NCBI RefSeq assembly: GCF_011355085.1
Contig: NZ_VXCP01000027.1
Location: 1-64,000, forward strand
Length of the DNA stretch: 64,000 nt
Source: Pseudomonas akapageensis
GTDB lineage: Bacteria > Pseudomonadota > Gammaproteobacteria > Pseudomonadales > Pseudomonadaceae
Direction: 5' to 3'
Numbering within the stretch: the stretch's first letter is position 1; each line of letters begins with the position of its first letter. Shown here one piece after another: positions 24,162-33,495 of the stretch. Below the pieces are notes generated by a model. The model saw nothing but the letters and a program-made list of their open reading frames with translations. It ran no database searches and had not been told where the DNA came from. The position numbers and the translations under genes are program-made.

Positions 24162-26092
24162 CAGGCAGCCCTCCCGGACTCTTCACGCCAGGCTTGAATC
24201 AGCTCCACGAAATTGGCCGCGACTTCTCGCTTGAGCCCTTCATCGTCGAGTTCACCCTGGAACCATTGGCGACTGGGTTCATAGAAAATGGTGCGGCCTA
24301 CGGTGAAACCGCGACAGGTCTTCGAGGCGCGGGCGGCACGGAAGCCCTCGCGCAAGGTGTCGGCCGGCGCATTGAGGCCCAGCAGCACCACGCCACGGCA
24401 GTAAGGATCGCGCGCTTGAATCAGCGCATCGATCTGCTGCCACATCGGGGCGCTGAGTTGCTCCAGCTTCCACCACTGCGGCCTGATATCCAGGTCGTAA
24501 AGCCGCTGCAAGGCACGGTAGACGGTATCCGGCGATTGGGGCAGTTGCCTGGGCGGAATGATCTCCAGCAGCAATTCGTGACCGGACACCTGGGCCGCCT
24601 GATACAGCGCCAGCAACTGCGCCTCCTGTTCCTGGCGATTTTCAACCGCGTCATCGGGGTGGTATTGCACCAGGCACTTGATCACATGCTCCTTGGGCCA
24701 GCTGAGCAGATGCGAGCCGATCGAGCGCCCCCATTCGAACTGCAGCGGATTGGACAGCGGCAACTCGACCGGACGACCGATCCACCAACCACGGCCTGTC
24801 GCACTGTTCAGGGCATCCTGGCCGTAGAGGTCGTCGGCCAGAATCCCGACCTTGCCGGCCAAGCCGTATTGGCGCTCCACTTCGGCCACCGTCTCGACCA
24901 GCAAGTGCTTGAGCTTGCCGATGTGTGACTCGGGCAGCCCGGCGTGACGCGCCAGTTCGAGCAACTGGACGCGATGATCGAAGGCCAGTACCAGCAGTTC
25001 GTCCCACTGCGGCCGCGCGACTGTCACGCGGTGAAGATGGTTGAGGGCTTTGTCTTCGGCTGGTCGTGCCGGTTGGGCTTCGAGGAAATAGCTCAGCTCC
25101 GCCGGCGTCGGCATGGCCGGCGCACAACCATGGCGGCTCACGACCAGCGCCCCGCAGGCATTGGCATAGCGACAGCAGCTCGTGTAGTCCTCGCCACGCA
25201 ACCAACCTGACAGGAACCCCGACAGGAAAGCATCACCGGCCCCCAGGACGTTGAGCACTTCGACCTGGACGCCGCGCTGAATGCCGGCATCTTCGATTCG
25301 AGCCGGGATAGCGCCGTCGATCACCGCGCACCCCAGGGCACCGAGCTTCACCACCAGTGTGGCGTCCGAAACCTGGCGCACCACCTGCAGACAGGTGATC
25401 AGATCATCCCAGCCGCCCGCGATGCGAAACTCTTCCTCGGTCCCGACGATCAGGTCGAACTTCGGCAGAATGGCTTGCAGGTGTTGGGTGACACTGCCGT
25501 CGGCGATGAACCGGGTTTCGCCATCGCCCTTGTCGGTCAGCCCCCAGAGCACCGGACGGTAGTCGATATCCAGCACCGTGCGCACGTTGTGGCGACGGGC
25601 AAAGTCGAGAGCACGGCTGGCAGCGGCATGGACGCCGGGCTGCGAGAAATGTGTACCGGTAATGGCCAGCGCCTTGCTGGTGGCGATGAAGGATTCGTCG
25701 ATATCCTCGACCGAGAGCGCCATATCGGCGCAATGGTCGCGGTAGAACAGGAGCGGGAAGCTGTCGCGGTCTTTGATCCCAAGCAGCACCAGGGCGGTCA
25801 GATGTTCGGGGTCGCGCTTGAGATGTGACACATCGCAGCCTTCGGCCGCCAATGTATCGATCAGGAACTGCCCCATCTGATCGGCGCCTACGCGGCTCAA
25901 CATCGCCGACTTCAGGCCCAGCCGTGCGGTGCCGAACGCCACGTTACCGGAAGAACCTCCCAGGTACTTGGCAAAGTGGCTGACATCTTCCAGACGTGCA
26001 CCAATGTTGATGGCATACAGATCAACCAGCAGGCGCCCCAGGCAGATCAGGTCCAGCGAGCGATCACTTGCAAACTTCGTAGCATTTTCCAT
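24161..26092 (-). CDS. iolC: 5-dehydro-2-deoxygluconokinase fused to DUF2090 domain
   Basis: This is a 643-residue two-domain protein. Residues 10-330 are a PfkB-family kinase with the GGSSGNVA substrate loop and the GAGDAF catalytic motif, which phosphorylates 2-deoxy-5-keto-gluconate. Residues 340-640 are DUF2090, a TIM-barrel aldolase-like domain thought to supply the IolJ step that yields dihydroxyacetone phosphate and malonate semialdehyde. No separate iolJ is present in the operon, which fits. The start lies behind GAGGG. Confidence 0.94.
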   Translation of the reverse strand: MENATKFASDRSLDLICLGRLLVDLYAINIGARLEDVSHFAKYLGGSSGNVAFGTARLGLKSAMLSRVGADQMGQFLIDTLAAEGCDVSHLKRDPEHLTALVLLGIKDRDSFPLLFYRDHCADMALSVEDIDESFIATSKALAITGTHFSQPGVHAAASRALDFARRHNVRTVLDIDYRPVLWGLTDKGDGETRFIADGSVTQHLQAILPKFDLIVGTEEEFRIAGGWDDLITCLQVVRQVSDATLVVKLGALGCAVIDGAIPARIEDAGIQRGVQVEVLNVLGAGDAFLSGFLSGWLRGEDYTSCCRYANACGALVVSRHGCAPAMPTPAELSYFLEAQPARPAEDKALNHLHRVTVARPQWDELLVLAFDHRVQLLELARHAGLPESHIGKLKHLLVETVAEVERQYGLAGKVGILADDLYGQDALNSATGRGWWIGRPVELPLSNPLQFEWGRSIGSHLLSWPKEHVIKCLVQYHPDDAVENRQEQEAQLLALYQAAQVSGHELLLEIIPPRQLPQSPDTVYRALQRLYDLDIRPQWWKLEQLSAPMWQQIDALIQARDPYCRGVVLLGLNAPADTLREGFRAARASKTCRGFTVGRTIFYEPSRQWFQGELDDEGLKREVAANFVELIQAWREESGRAA

Positions 26093-26117
26093 ATTCGGCC
26101 CTCGCCATCGTGATCAC

Positions 26118-26894
26118 TCAAACCACAACGCCCGGTGTTTCCACCAGCGTGTCCAGGTCTTCGCCACCCGCCATCACGCGCAGGATTTCTTCGCGGGAAA
26201 TGTCGGACTTCCTGTAGGTACCGTGGTTGGTGCCTCGATTGAGGAGGGTGAAGCGATCACCAATCGGGTAGGCGTGATTGATGTTGTGGGTAATGAACAC
26301 CACACCGATGCCGTCGTTGCGAGCCTTGGCGATGTACTTCAGGACCATGCTGGCCTGGTGGACACCCAGTGCCGAAGTCGGCTCGTCGAGGATCAGGACC
26401 TTGGCGCCGAAATAAGTGGCGCGAGCGATGGCCAGGCCTTGTCGCTCGCCACCGGACAGGGTGCCGACTGCCTGGCCTGGATCGCGGATATCGATGCCGA
26501 TGCGGACCATTTCTTCGCGGGTGACCTGGTCCGCGTGCCTGGCATCGAAGCGCCGCAACAGCCCGCGCCCCTTGGTCGGCTCACGCCCGAGGAAGAAGTT
26601 ACGGCTGATGCTCATCAAGGGCAGCATCGCCAGGTCCTGGAACACGGTGGCCACACCGGCCTGATAGGCATCGCGAGGGCTCTTGAACAGGATGTCCTTG
26701 CCGTCGATACGGATCGTACCGGCGCTCGGCTGATGGACACCGGACAACACCTTGATCAAGGTGGATTTGCCCGCGCCGTTATCCCCCAGCAGGCAATGCA
26801 CTTCGCCTGGGCAAACATCAAAAGACACACCCTGAAGGGCAACAACAGAGCCGAAGGTTTTTCTGACGTTGGCAAGTTCGATGACTGGAACCAT
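26118..26894 (-). CDS. Inositol-type sugar ABC importer, ATP-binding subunit
   Basis: This 258-residue ATPase is a single nucleotide-binding domain with Walker A GDNGAGKST, signature LSGGERQG and Walker B VLILDEPTSALG. Most sugar importers of this class (RbsA, XylG) have two fused domains; the one-domain form is typical of FrcA and inositol importers in proteobacteria. It starts behind GGGAG, with iolC 25 bp downstream and the permease 20 bp upstream. Confidence 0.93.
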   Translation of the reverse strand: MVPVIELANVRKTFGSVVALQGVSFDVCPGEVHCLLGDNGAGKSTLIKVLSGVHQPSAGTIRIDGKDILFKSPRDAYQAGVATVFQDLAMLPLMSISRNFFLGREPTKGRGLLRRFDARHADQVTREEMVRIGIDIRDPGQAVGTLSGGERQGLAIARATYFGAKVLILDEPTSALGVHQASMVLKYIAKARNDGIGVVFITHNINHAYPIGDRFTLLNRGTNHGTYRKSDISREEILRVMAGGEDLDTLVETPGVVV

Positions 26895-26914
26895 TTTTAT
26901 TCTCCCGTAGATTC

Positions 26915-28063
26915 TTAGCGGCTACTGGTTGCCATCTTGCGGATGTAATCGTTGAACAACACTGCCATCAGAACCATCAACCCCAGGAATACCTTGAACC
27001 AGTCCGTATCGATGCCGGTGTAGAACATGCCGACTTGTACGGTGCCGAATATCAAGGCGCCGAACAGGGAGCCCACCGCAGAACCATATCCGCCAGTCAA
27101 CAAGCATCCGCCGATAACCGCGGCAATAATGGCTTCGAACTCTTTCTGGATACCGCGCATGGTATCGGCCGACCCGGACTCCAGTACCTGGACAGTGGCA
27201 AACAGCGTCGCCATCAAGGCCGAGAACATGAACAGGAGGATTTTTACTTTATCCACCGGCACGCCCATGTTGCGGGCGGCATTGGCGTCGCCGCCCGTGG
27301 CGAAGATCCAGTTGCCCAGACGCGTACGCAGCAGCACCCAGGTCGCCAGCGCGGTCACCAGCACCCACCACAGGATCGACACCGGAATACCAGGCACAGA
27401 CGCCAGACCGTCCGGCCGCATTGTGATCACGCCGTGTTCGGCGAGGTACTGGAACAAGCCGCCAAACAGGTGTCCGGAGAAAATCGAGACCACCCAGGAG
27501 TCCTGGTTGAATTCATTCACGACATACGAAATTTGCGTCTTGCCCGTGAGCAAACGCGTAACCGCGACCGCCACACCCCGCAAGATGAACATGGTCGCCA
27601 GGGTCACGATAAAAGAAGGCAATTTGGTGCGAACCACCAGATAGCCATTGAACGCGCCGATCAACAGACTGAGCACGAACGCCATCATCACCGCGACCGG
27701 AAGCGACAAACCCAGCTTGGTAACACCAACGCCAATCATCAGCCCCGAAAGCGCAATCATGGAGCCGACCGACAGGTCAAACTCACCCGCGATCATCAGC
27801 AAGGAAACCGACACGGCCAGGATCCCGAGTTCGGCGGACACTTTGAAAATATTCAGCATCCCGTCGGCACCAAACATGCCGCTGCCGTTGGCAAACAGAA
27901 GAAAGAAAACATAAACGAACAACAGACCCGATACCGCCCCCGACTCAGGGCGATGCATGATGCGTGCAAAGGTGGATTGTTTGGCCAGGCGCTTGGAGTC
28001 GCTGCCGATGCCTTTCTTTTTTATGTGAATGCCTTTCGCCGGTTCAGCACTTGTCGCACTCAT
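26915..28063 (-). CDS. Inositol-type sugar ABC importer, permease subunit
   Basis: This 382-residue inner-membrane protein of the RbsC/FrcC family has about ten hydrophobic helices and the conserved GEFDLSVGSMIALSG and GNWIFATGGDANAARNMGV stretches. The ATG at 28063 follows GGAG six bases away; earlier in-frame ATGs lack a ribosome site. It lies between iolG, across a gap with a perfect 13-bp inverted repeat, and the ATPase gene. Confidence 0.93.
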   Translation of the reverse strand: MSATSAEPAKGIHIKKKGIGSDSKRLAKQSTFARIMHRPESGAVSGLLFVYVFFLLFANGSGMFGADGMLNIFKVSAELGILAVSVSLLMIAGEFDLSVGSMIALSGLMIGVGVTKLGLSLPVAVMMAFVLSLLIGAFNGYLVVRTKLPSFIVTLATMFILRGVAVAVTRLLTGKTQISYVVNEFNQDSWVVSIFSGHLFGGLFQYLAEHGVITMRPDGLASVPGIPVSILWWVLVTALATWVLLRTRLGNWIFATGGDANAARNMGVPVDKVKILLFMFSALMATLFATVQVLESGSADTMRGIQKEFEAIIAAVIGGCLLTGGYGSAVGSLFGALIFGTVQVGMFYTGIDTDWFKVFLGLMVLMAVLFNDYIRKMATSSR

Positions 28064-28109
28064 TTTCTTCTCCATTCGTTCCAGAGAACTGCGGTTGCCA
28101 AATAAACCA

Positions 28110-28158
28110 GGAAGCCTTTGCTGCACTGAAGCCTGCCGAACTTTTAGCAAAGGCTTCC
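28110..28158. repeat. Intercistronic inverted repeat between iolG and permease
   Basis: GGAAGCCTTTGCT at 28110-28122 pairs perfectly with AGCAAAGGCTTCC at 28146-28158. It lies inside the operon, 10 bp past the iolG stop. No T-run follows, so it is more likely an mRNA-stability or processing hairpin than a full terminator. Confidence 0.7.
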
Positions 28159-28168
28159 CGGGTACTTG

Positions 28169-29197
28169 TCAGTGATCGAAGTTGACGATTTTTTGCTGTT
28201 CCAACGCTTCACGCATGGCCACGCCAATACGGGTAGCGGCCTGCGCCTCCAACAAGCGGCCCCGCAAGGTGTCGCCACTGCTGACGGCATCGATAAAGGC
28301 TTGAGCTTCCAGGACAAAGGCCTGTTCAAAGCGGCCGAAGAAATCCACCACCATGTTGCAATGGTTGGCGTTGCCCCTCTGCACATTGACTTCTGAAACC
28401 GGTGTACCGCCGACGCCAAGGTCCAGAGAGCCGTCGGTGCCCACCAGTTGCAACGAGGTTTCGTCGCCGTGATGGGAGGTGCGCGAGGCATGGAAGGTGG
28501 CGAGGATGTCGTTCTCGAACAGAACGGTAGCGGTGGCCGTGTCGACGTCGTTGCAAGCAGCCAGGCCAGGGTACATGGCGCGGATACCGGTGGCCGAAAC
28601 CGACACGGGTTTGGCACCGTCGGTCATCCATAGGGCCACGTCTATGTCATGGATGCTGCAGTCCAGGAACAGCCCACCCGAGGTCGGTGCAAAGTCGACA
28701 AAGAAACCGTTGGTATCAATGGCGTCCAGCGAAGCGCAGTGCAGGCGGAACAGCCGGCCCAGATCGCCATTGTTCAACAGGCGCTTGGCTTCCACATACG
28801 CCGGATCATAGCGGCGCATGAAGCCAATCATGACGGTTTGGGCGGGGTACTTGTCGGCAGCCGCCAGGACCCGCTCACACTCGGCTTCAGTCAGTGCCAG
28901 GGGCTTTTCGCAAAAGACGTGTTTACCGGCTTCGAGCGCCGAAACGATTTGCTCGGCGTGCAGTGACGTCGGGGTGGCAAGCCATACGGCGTCGACATCC
29001 TTATCCGCCAGCAACGACTCCATATTTTCATAGAGTCGGGTGACACCCAGCTCCTTCTCGGCCCACTCCCGCTCGGCGGCAACCGGGCTGGACCCGGCGA
29101 TCAATTCCGCCCCGCGTACTCGCCGCGCCAGATTGCGCGCGTGATTCTTGCCAATACGACCTAAACCTACGATGCCAACTTTTATTGTTGTTTTCAT
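28169..29197 (-). CDS. iolG: Inositol 2-dehydrogenase
   Basis: This 342-residue Gfo/Idh/MocA-family oxidoreductase has the N-terminal Rossmann motif GLGRIGKNH, the EKPLAL motif and the GFMRRYDPAY substrate stretch characteristic of inositol dehydrogenases. It should oxidise myo-inositol to scyllo-inosose with NAD+. The ATG at 29197 begins the conserved KVGIVGLG strand. It is the best iolG candidate among three Gfo/Idh/MocA proteins in the operon. Inverted repeats flank the gene on both sides. Confidence 0.92.
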   Translation of the reverse strand: MKTTIKVGIVGLGRIGKNHARNLARRVRGAELIAGSSPVAAEREWAEKELGVTRLYENMESLLADKDVDAVWLATPTSLHAEQIVSALEAGKHVFCEKPLALTEAECERVLAAADKYPAQTVMIGFMRRYDPAYVEAKRLLNNGDLGRLFRLHCASLDAIDTNGFFVDFAPTSGGLFLDCSIHDIDVALWMTDGAKPVSVSATGIRAMYPGLAACNDVDTATATVLFENDILATFHASRTSHHGDETSLQLVGTDGSLDLGVGGTPVSEVNVQRGNANHCNMVVDFFGRFEQAFVLEAQAFIDAVSSGDTLRGRLLEAQAATRIGVAMREALEQQKIVNFDH

Positions 29198-29217
29198 TTT
29201 CTTGCCCCGTATACCTT

Positions 29218-29299
29218 CGGCCACACAAAGAGCGAATGGGTGACTTATTCAAGTCGCTGCCTTTGCGTTAATCCCACTGCATCACCCTTTATGTGGCCG
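29218..29299. repeat. Intercistronic inverted repeat between binding protein and iolG
   Basis: CGGCCACACAAAG at 29218-29230 pairs with CTTTATGTGGCCG at 29287-29299 with one mismatch, across 56 bases. It lies just after the binding-protein stop codon. Such structures often protect the 3' end of a binding-protein message so that it is made in excess. Confidence 0.55.
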
Positions 29300-29312
29300 G
29301 GTTGATAGTGAG

Positions 29313-30278
29313 TTAGCGGTAGCCTTGCTTACTGAGGGTCAATACTTTTTCTGCATCGGCCTTGGTGCTGACGAACAAGGGGCCGGTATACACATTATTC
29401 AATGGCAACAAGCCATACTTGGCCTGATTATTAAGCATGACAACGGGCAAGTAACCCATCATGTACTGCTGGGCATCCAGCGCAAAGAACACATCGCCTT
29501 TGGCCACACCATCAAGCAACTCAGGAGAGACATCGAAGCTGCCAAACTTGTATTTGGTCAACGTGCCTTTCTTGCGCAAGTCGACAATCAATACGTTTGC
29601 CACGCTGGAACTTGTTGCCAGGATACCGTCGACATCCGGGTGGCTGGCCAGATAGGCGCCCACTCGCGAGGTGATATCCGTCGGGTCCATGGTCATGGCC
29701 ACGACCGGTGCATTGCCACCCATGCCGTCCTTGAATCCACGGCAACGGTCGTCGATGGCAACGTTACCCACTTCGTGGTTCAGGCAAATCGGGTTCTTCA
29801 CCCCGGCCGCCTTGTAACGTTCTCCAGCCAGCTTCCCGGCTTCGTATTCGGCGGCGCTACCCACGTAGAACTTGGCGCCGACCTTTTGTACATCGCCCTC
29901 ACCCGAGTCGACGACAATCACTGGAATGCCGGAAGCGTCGGCCGCCTTGATGGACTTCTGCAGCGCGGCCGCATCGGGAACAGACACAACCAGTCCATTA
30001 ACTTTGGCAGCGACGGCTGCATCGATCATGCGCGACATGGCAATCGGGTCGAAGGCTTCCGGGGCCTGGTAGGACACTTTGGCGCCGGTTTCCTTCGCCG
30101 CATCTTCCATGCCTTTCTTCAGGGCATTCCAGTAAGAGTCACCCGCCTGGCCGTGCGTAACAAACGCAATGCGCACGGGTTCGTCGGCAGCCTGGGTAAT
30201 GGACGGAATCATTACTGCCGAAGCCAAAACGGCAGTTACAACACCATGCAACAACGTATTCTTGATCCGCAACTTCAT
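29313..30278 (-). CDS. Periplasmic sugar-binding protein, inositol type
   Basis: This 321-residue protein has a signal peptide of about 34 residues ending in TQA-A and a type I periplasmic binding fold (RIAFVTHGQAGDSYWN near the N-terminus, VVDSGEGD in the middle). The family (RbsB/IbpA) binds monosaccharides and inositols. The ATG at 30278 behind AGGAG is used in place of a longer reading frame. It sits in the inositol operon between two Gfo/Idh/MocA genes, so an inositol is the likely ligand. Confidence 0.92.
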   Translation of the reverse strand: MKLRIKNTLLHGVVTAVLASAVMIPSITQAADEPVRIAFVTHGQAGDSYWNALKKGMEDAAKETGAKVSYQAPEAFDPIAMSRMIDAAVAAKVNGLVVSVPDAAALQKSIKAADASGIPVIVVDSGEGDVQKVGAKFYVGSAAEYEAGKLAGERYKAAGVKNPICLNHEVGNVAIDDRCRGFKDGMGGNAPVVAMTMDPTDITSRVGAYLASHPDVDGILATSSSVANVLIVDLRKKGTLTKYKFGSFDVSPELLDGVAKGDVFFALDAQQYMMGYLPVVMLNNQAKYGLLPLNNVYTGPLFVSTKADAEKVLTLSKQGYR

Positions 30279-30333
30279 GGTGAATCTCCTAAAGTGGACT
30301 GTCTTTTTATGCTTATTCTTGACTTCCGAACTT

Positions 30334-31350
30334 TCAGTTGACTTCCCTAACAAATACCGGACGTTGTTCCTTCAATGAAATATCTGCTGCCAGTGCAACT
30401 CTTTCGGCTTGCAGGGATTCATCAGCGCCCACCAGCACAGGTTTATTGTTCAGCACGCTATGGGCAAAGGCAGCGAGTTCGCTGGCGTAAGATAGCGGGT
30501 AACGATCAAGACAGGAGAAGTACGGCTTATCTGTCTTGACGCCTTCTTCCTTGAAGAGTTGTACGGTTGTCGGCGTAAGGTTGTGAATCTTCACGAGCCC
30601 CTTGGAGCCCAGCACCTCCGCCAATTGGTCATGACCATAAACGGCATTCAGCGAACAATCAATCACACCCACGCCGCCCTTGGCGAACTTCAGCGTGATG
30701 ACGGTGGTGTCGACAAACCCTTCCTCATCCGCGCGCGACGGGTCGGCAATTGCCCCGCCCTCCACATACACCCGCTCGATGGTGTCGCCCATCAAGTGCT
30801 GGGCCATGTCGAAGTCGTGCACATGGATGTCGATGAACACATTGCCCGCCGATTTGAGGGCGCCACGCGGCGGAAGCTCGGCCTCGCGCGAGGTGATTTT
30901 CACCACCTGCGGGGCTCCGATTTCACCGTCAGTGATTACCTGGTGCAATTGACGGAACTGCGCATCGAAGCGGCGGTTGAAACCGACCTGGAACGGTACG
31001 CCGGCTTCCTTGACGATGGCGGCGATCTGCTTGCTCTGGCGGTAGTCCACATCCAGCGGCTTCTCACAGAACATCGCCTTGCCGAGCCCGGCCACGTACT
31101 GGACGATTTCAAGGTGTGCCGTGGTGGCGCAGCAGATGCACACGGCCTCGATCTCCACGCTCGCCAGCATGTCCTTGTAGTCGGCGAATTGATTTTCGAC
31201 GCCCAGATCACTCAGCCATGCCTGGTGCTTGCCGATCGACGGAGAGGCAACCGCAACGAGTTCCGCGCCTTCCACGCCCTTCACCAAGTTCTGGATGTGC
31301 ATTTTCCCAATGACGCCGGCACCGATGACTGCAACTTTCAGCTTGCGCAT
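30334..31350 (-). CDS. Gfo/Idh/MocA-family oxidoreductase, inositol-linked
   Basis: This 338-residue NAD(P)-dependent oxidoreductase has the Rossmann motif GAGVIGKMH, EKPLDV and GFNRRFDAQF, plus an IHVHDFDMAQ helix with the likely catalytic Asp/His pair. It resembles inositol and scyllo-inositol dehydrogenases. A second enzyme of this type suggests that isomers such as scyllo- or D-chiro-inositol are also fed into the pathway. It lies between the 371-residue relative (9-bp gap) and the binding protein. Confidence 0.9.
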   Translation of the reverse strand: MRKLKVAVIGAGVIGKMHIQNLVKGVEGAELVAVASPSIGKHQAWLSDLGVENQFADYKDMLASVEIEAVCICCATTAHLEIVQYVAGLGKAMFCEKPLDVDYRQSKQIAAIVKEAGVPFQVGFNRRFDAQFRQLHQVITDGEIGAPQVVKITSREAELPPRGALKSAGNVFIDIHVHDFDMAQHLMGDTIERVYVEGGAIADPSRADEEGFVDTTVITLKFAKGGVGVIDCSLNAVYGHDQLAEVLGSKGLVKIHNLTPTTVQLFKEEGVKTDKPYFSCLDRYPLSYASELAAFAHSVLNNKPVLVGADESLQAERVALAADISLKEQRPVFVREVN

Positions 31351-31359
31351 ACTGGCCTC

Positions 31360-32475
31360 TCACATCGAACGGTTGGAGTTGGTTAACGCAGTGCGTCCCA
31401 TCTGAACCAGGAGCCGGGTGTCACGCTCGGCATCTTCCAGGGTGTTGAGTGGCGTGCTCTCGTTGACGATGCTTTCCCAGAAATATTTGATTTCCTCGAC
31501 GAAGGCTTCCTTGTAGTTGGCCCTGTGTTCGGTTTTCTGTGAGTGCTGCCCATCGGCCTTCCACACGGTCAGGCGCGTAGGGAAGTGATTCAGATAAGGC
31601 GATGGGAACTCCAGGTGATACACCGCATCGTCGAAATACAGCGAGATACGCTCGTGGTATTCGGCTACATGGGGCACGGTCAGGTGCATCATTTGCCACA
31701 GGCTGGTTTGCGCATCCAGACGCACCGTGGCCTGGCCGCCGTCGCCGTTGGCAAAGAAGGCGGCACCTTCGACGCCGACCGTGGAAACCTTCATCTTTTC
31801 CAGCAGTCCATGCACTACGTTGATGTCATGCACCAGGCTCGAGCAATATGCTCCGGTAAAGCCACGGAAGCTGTTTTCGTCTGGCAGCTCGCTCAGCGCT
31901 TCGGCGACCTGCTCGCGCTGACGGGTCTTGAACTCATCTTTAAGCGCTTGAGGAATGTCATTGGCGAAAACCAGTTCTCCCTGATGTTCGCGGAATGGCC
32001 AGGAGTCCGGATCACACACCTCGACGCTGACCATACGCAGCTTGGCGCCGTTATCGGGCAACATGTCGCGCAGCAGCAAATAAGAAGGGTCGAAGCGCTT
32101 CATGTAACCCACCTGCAGAATCCTGCGGTTGGCATCACGCACGCGCTTTATCCGGGCAACGTCTTCCAGGCTGTAGCAGATGGGTTTTTCAGTAAAAACA
32201 TGGCAACCGGCATTGAGCGCATCGATCACCATGTCGGCGTGATAACAGTCTGGCGAGCAGACGAATATCGCTTCCGGCTCCGCATGGCGGAGCAATTGCT
32301 GATGGGTTTCATACACGGGCAGCTGCTTGTCCTGGAAGAACTGGCGTACTGTTGTCGACGCATCGGCAATACCGACAAGTTCAAACAAGCCACTCAACTT
32401 CAAGAGGTTTGGAATATGTTCGAGTTGAGCAATCAACCCAGCCCCTAAGACACCAACACGCAATTTCTTTTGCAT
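31360..32475 (-). CDS. Gfo/Idh/MocA-family oxidoreductase, third in the operon
   Basis: This 371-residue protein has the Rossmann motif GAGLIAQLEH, EKPICY and GYMKRFDPSY, with an SLVHDINVVHG helix. It is longer than the other two and diverges in the C-terminal domain, so its substrate may not be an inositol: epimers, methylated inositols or glycosides are possible. It starts behind AGGAAAGAG and lies between iolE (40 bp) and the next oxidoreductase (9 bp). Confidence 0.9.
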   Translation of the reverse strand: MQKKLRVGVLGAGLIAQLEHIPNLLKLSGLFELVGIADASTTVRQFFQDKQLPVYETHQQLLRHAEPEAIFVCSPDCYHADMVIDALNAGCHVFTEKPICYSLEDVARIKRVRDANRRILQVGYMKRFDPSYLLLRDMLPDNGAKLRMVSVEVCDPDSWPFREHQGELVFANDIPQALKDEFKTRQREQVAEALSELPDENSFRGFTGAYCSSLVHDINVVHGLLEKMKVSTVGVEGAAFFANGDGGQATVRLDAQTSLWQMMHLTVPHVAEYHERISLYFDDAVYHLEFPSPYLNHFPTRLTVWKADGQHSQKTEHRANYKEAFVEEIKYFWESIVNESTPLNTLEDAERDTRLLVQMGRTALTNSNRSM

Positions 32476-32515
32476 AGACGTATCTCTTTCCTAATGGCGT
32501 TATCGCTTTGGAAAT

Positions 32516-33418
32516 TCAGGATTGAACGGTGAAGCCTGCGTTTTCTGCCAACTGCCTGGTATTCTTGTAACCCATCGTTGCATAAACCAGGGGATTGGCT
32601 TTATTCGGATCCTGTTCGGCTTCAACAACCAACCAGCCGCTGTAATTATTCTGCGCCAGCACTTTCAGAATATCGTTGTAATCGATCATGCCGTCGCCGG
32701 TTACCGTGAAGATCCCATTCATCACGGCGCCCATGAAGCTCAAGTCCTGTTGCAAGGCTTTTTCCAGCTCGGCTTTGCGAACGTCCTTCAAATGCACATG
32801 ATTGATGCGCTTGGCATGACGGCGCACCAGGGCATAGGGATCGCCCCCCGCATATAAGCAGTGCCCTGTATCAAAGAGCAGCCCCACGGCTTCTCCGGTA
32901 TGCTCCATGAGCAAGTCGATCTCTTCATCCGTCTGGACGACGGTGCCCATGTGATGGTGGTACCCCATCCGCACGCCGAAGTCGGCCATCTTTTCAGCTA
33001 ACTGAGTCACTTTCTTGCCATAACTGGCCCAGTCGCCATCCGGCAACTCAGGGCGAATGGACGCCGGATCATGGATTGCACCGTGGCGGCCGTAACTGGT
33101 GTCTGCATAAACAACCACCTTGCTGCCCATTTCCTTGAGCAACGTCAGGTGCGGCAATATCGCGTCAAACTCTTCATCTACCTCCTTCTCTGCAATTCTG
33201 CCGTCATACCACCCGGAAACAATTTCCAGCCCGTGCCCCTTGACAATAGGGCGAAGCACTTCCGCCTGACGCGGAAACTTCCCGCCCAATTCCGACCCCG
33301 CATAGCCTGCCAATTTAGTTTCGCTCAGACAGACTTCCAGCGGTGTATCGCCCCCCAACTCCGGAACATCGTCATTCGTCCAGGTAATCGGGTTAATACC
33401 AATTCGTACCGTTGTCAT
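32516..33418 (-). CDS. iolE: Myo-inosose-2 dehydratase
   Basis: This 300-residue TIM-barrel protein of the IolE/MocC family dehydrates scyllo-inosose to the trihydroxycyclohexane dione that IolD opens. GINPITWTNDD, YHHHMGT, FDTGH and VHLKD contain the metal-binding residues of the family. The ATG at 33418 (MTTVRIG) begins the conserved strand; an ATG four codons upstream is possible. It is the first catabolic gene of the operon, 77 bp behind the ROK regulator. Confidence 0.94.
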   Translation of the reverse strand: MTTVRIGINPITWTNDDVPELGGDTPLEVCLSETKLAGYAGSELGGKFPRQAEVLRPIVKGHGLEIVSGWYDGRIAEKEVDEEFDAILPHLTLLKEMGSKVVVYADTSYGRHGAIHDPASIRPELPDGDWASYGKKVTQLAEKMADFGVRMGYHHHMGTVVQTDEEIDLLMEHTGEAVGLLFDTGHCLYAGGDPYALVRRHAKRINHVHLKDVRKAELEKALQQDLSFMGAVMNGIFTVTGDGMIDYNDILKVLAQNNYSGWLVVEAEQDPNKANPLVYATMGYKNTRQLAENAGFTVQS

Positions 33419-33495
33419 GTTATCTCTCATGTTTGCGGGAGGAATAGTCGGCTCACAGGCGAGCCCGTTAAAGCATTTATTTTTATTAAGACTTC
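33419..33495 (-). promoter_or_regulatory. Leader between ROK regulator and iolE
   Basis: This 77-bp gap has a strikingly AT-rich stretch (33466-33492) suitable for an internal promoter, followed by a GGCTC/GAGCC hairpin at 33450-33465 just before iolE. It may let the catabolic operon be expressed apart from the regulator. Confidence 0.4.
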
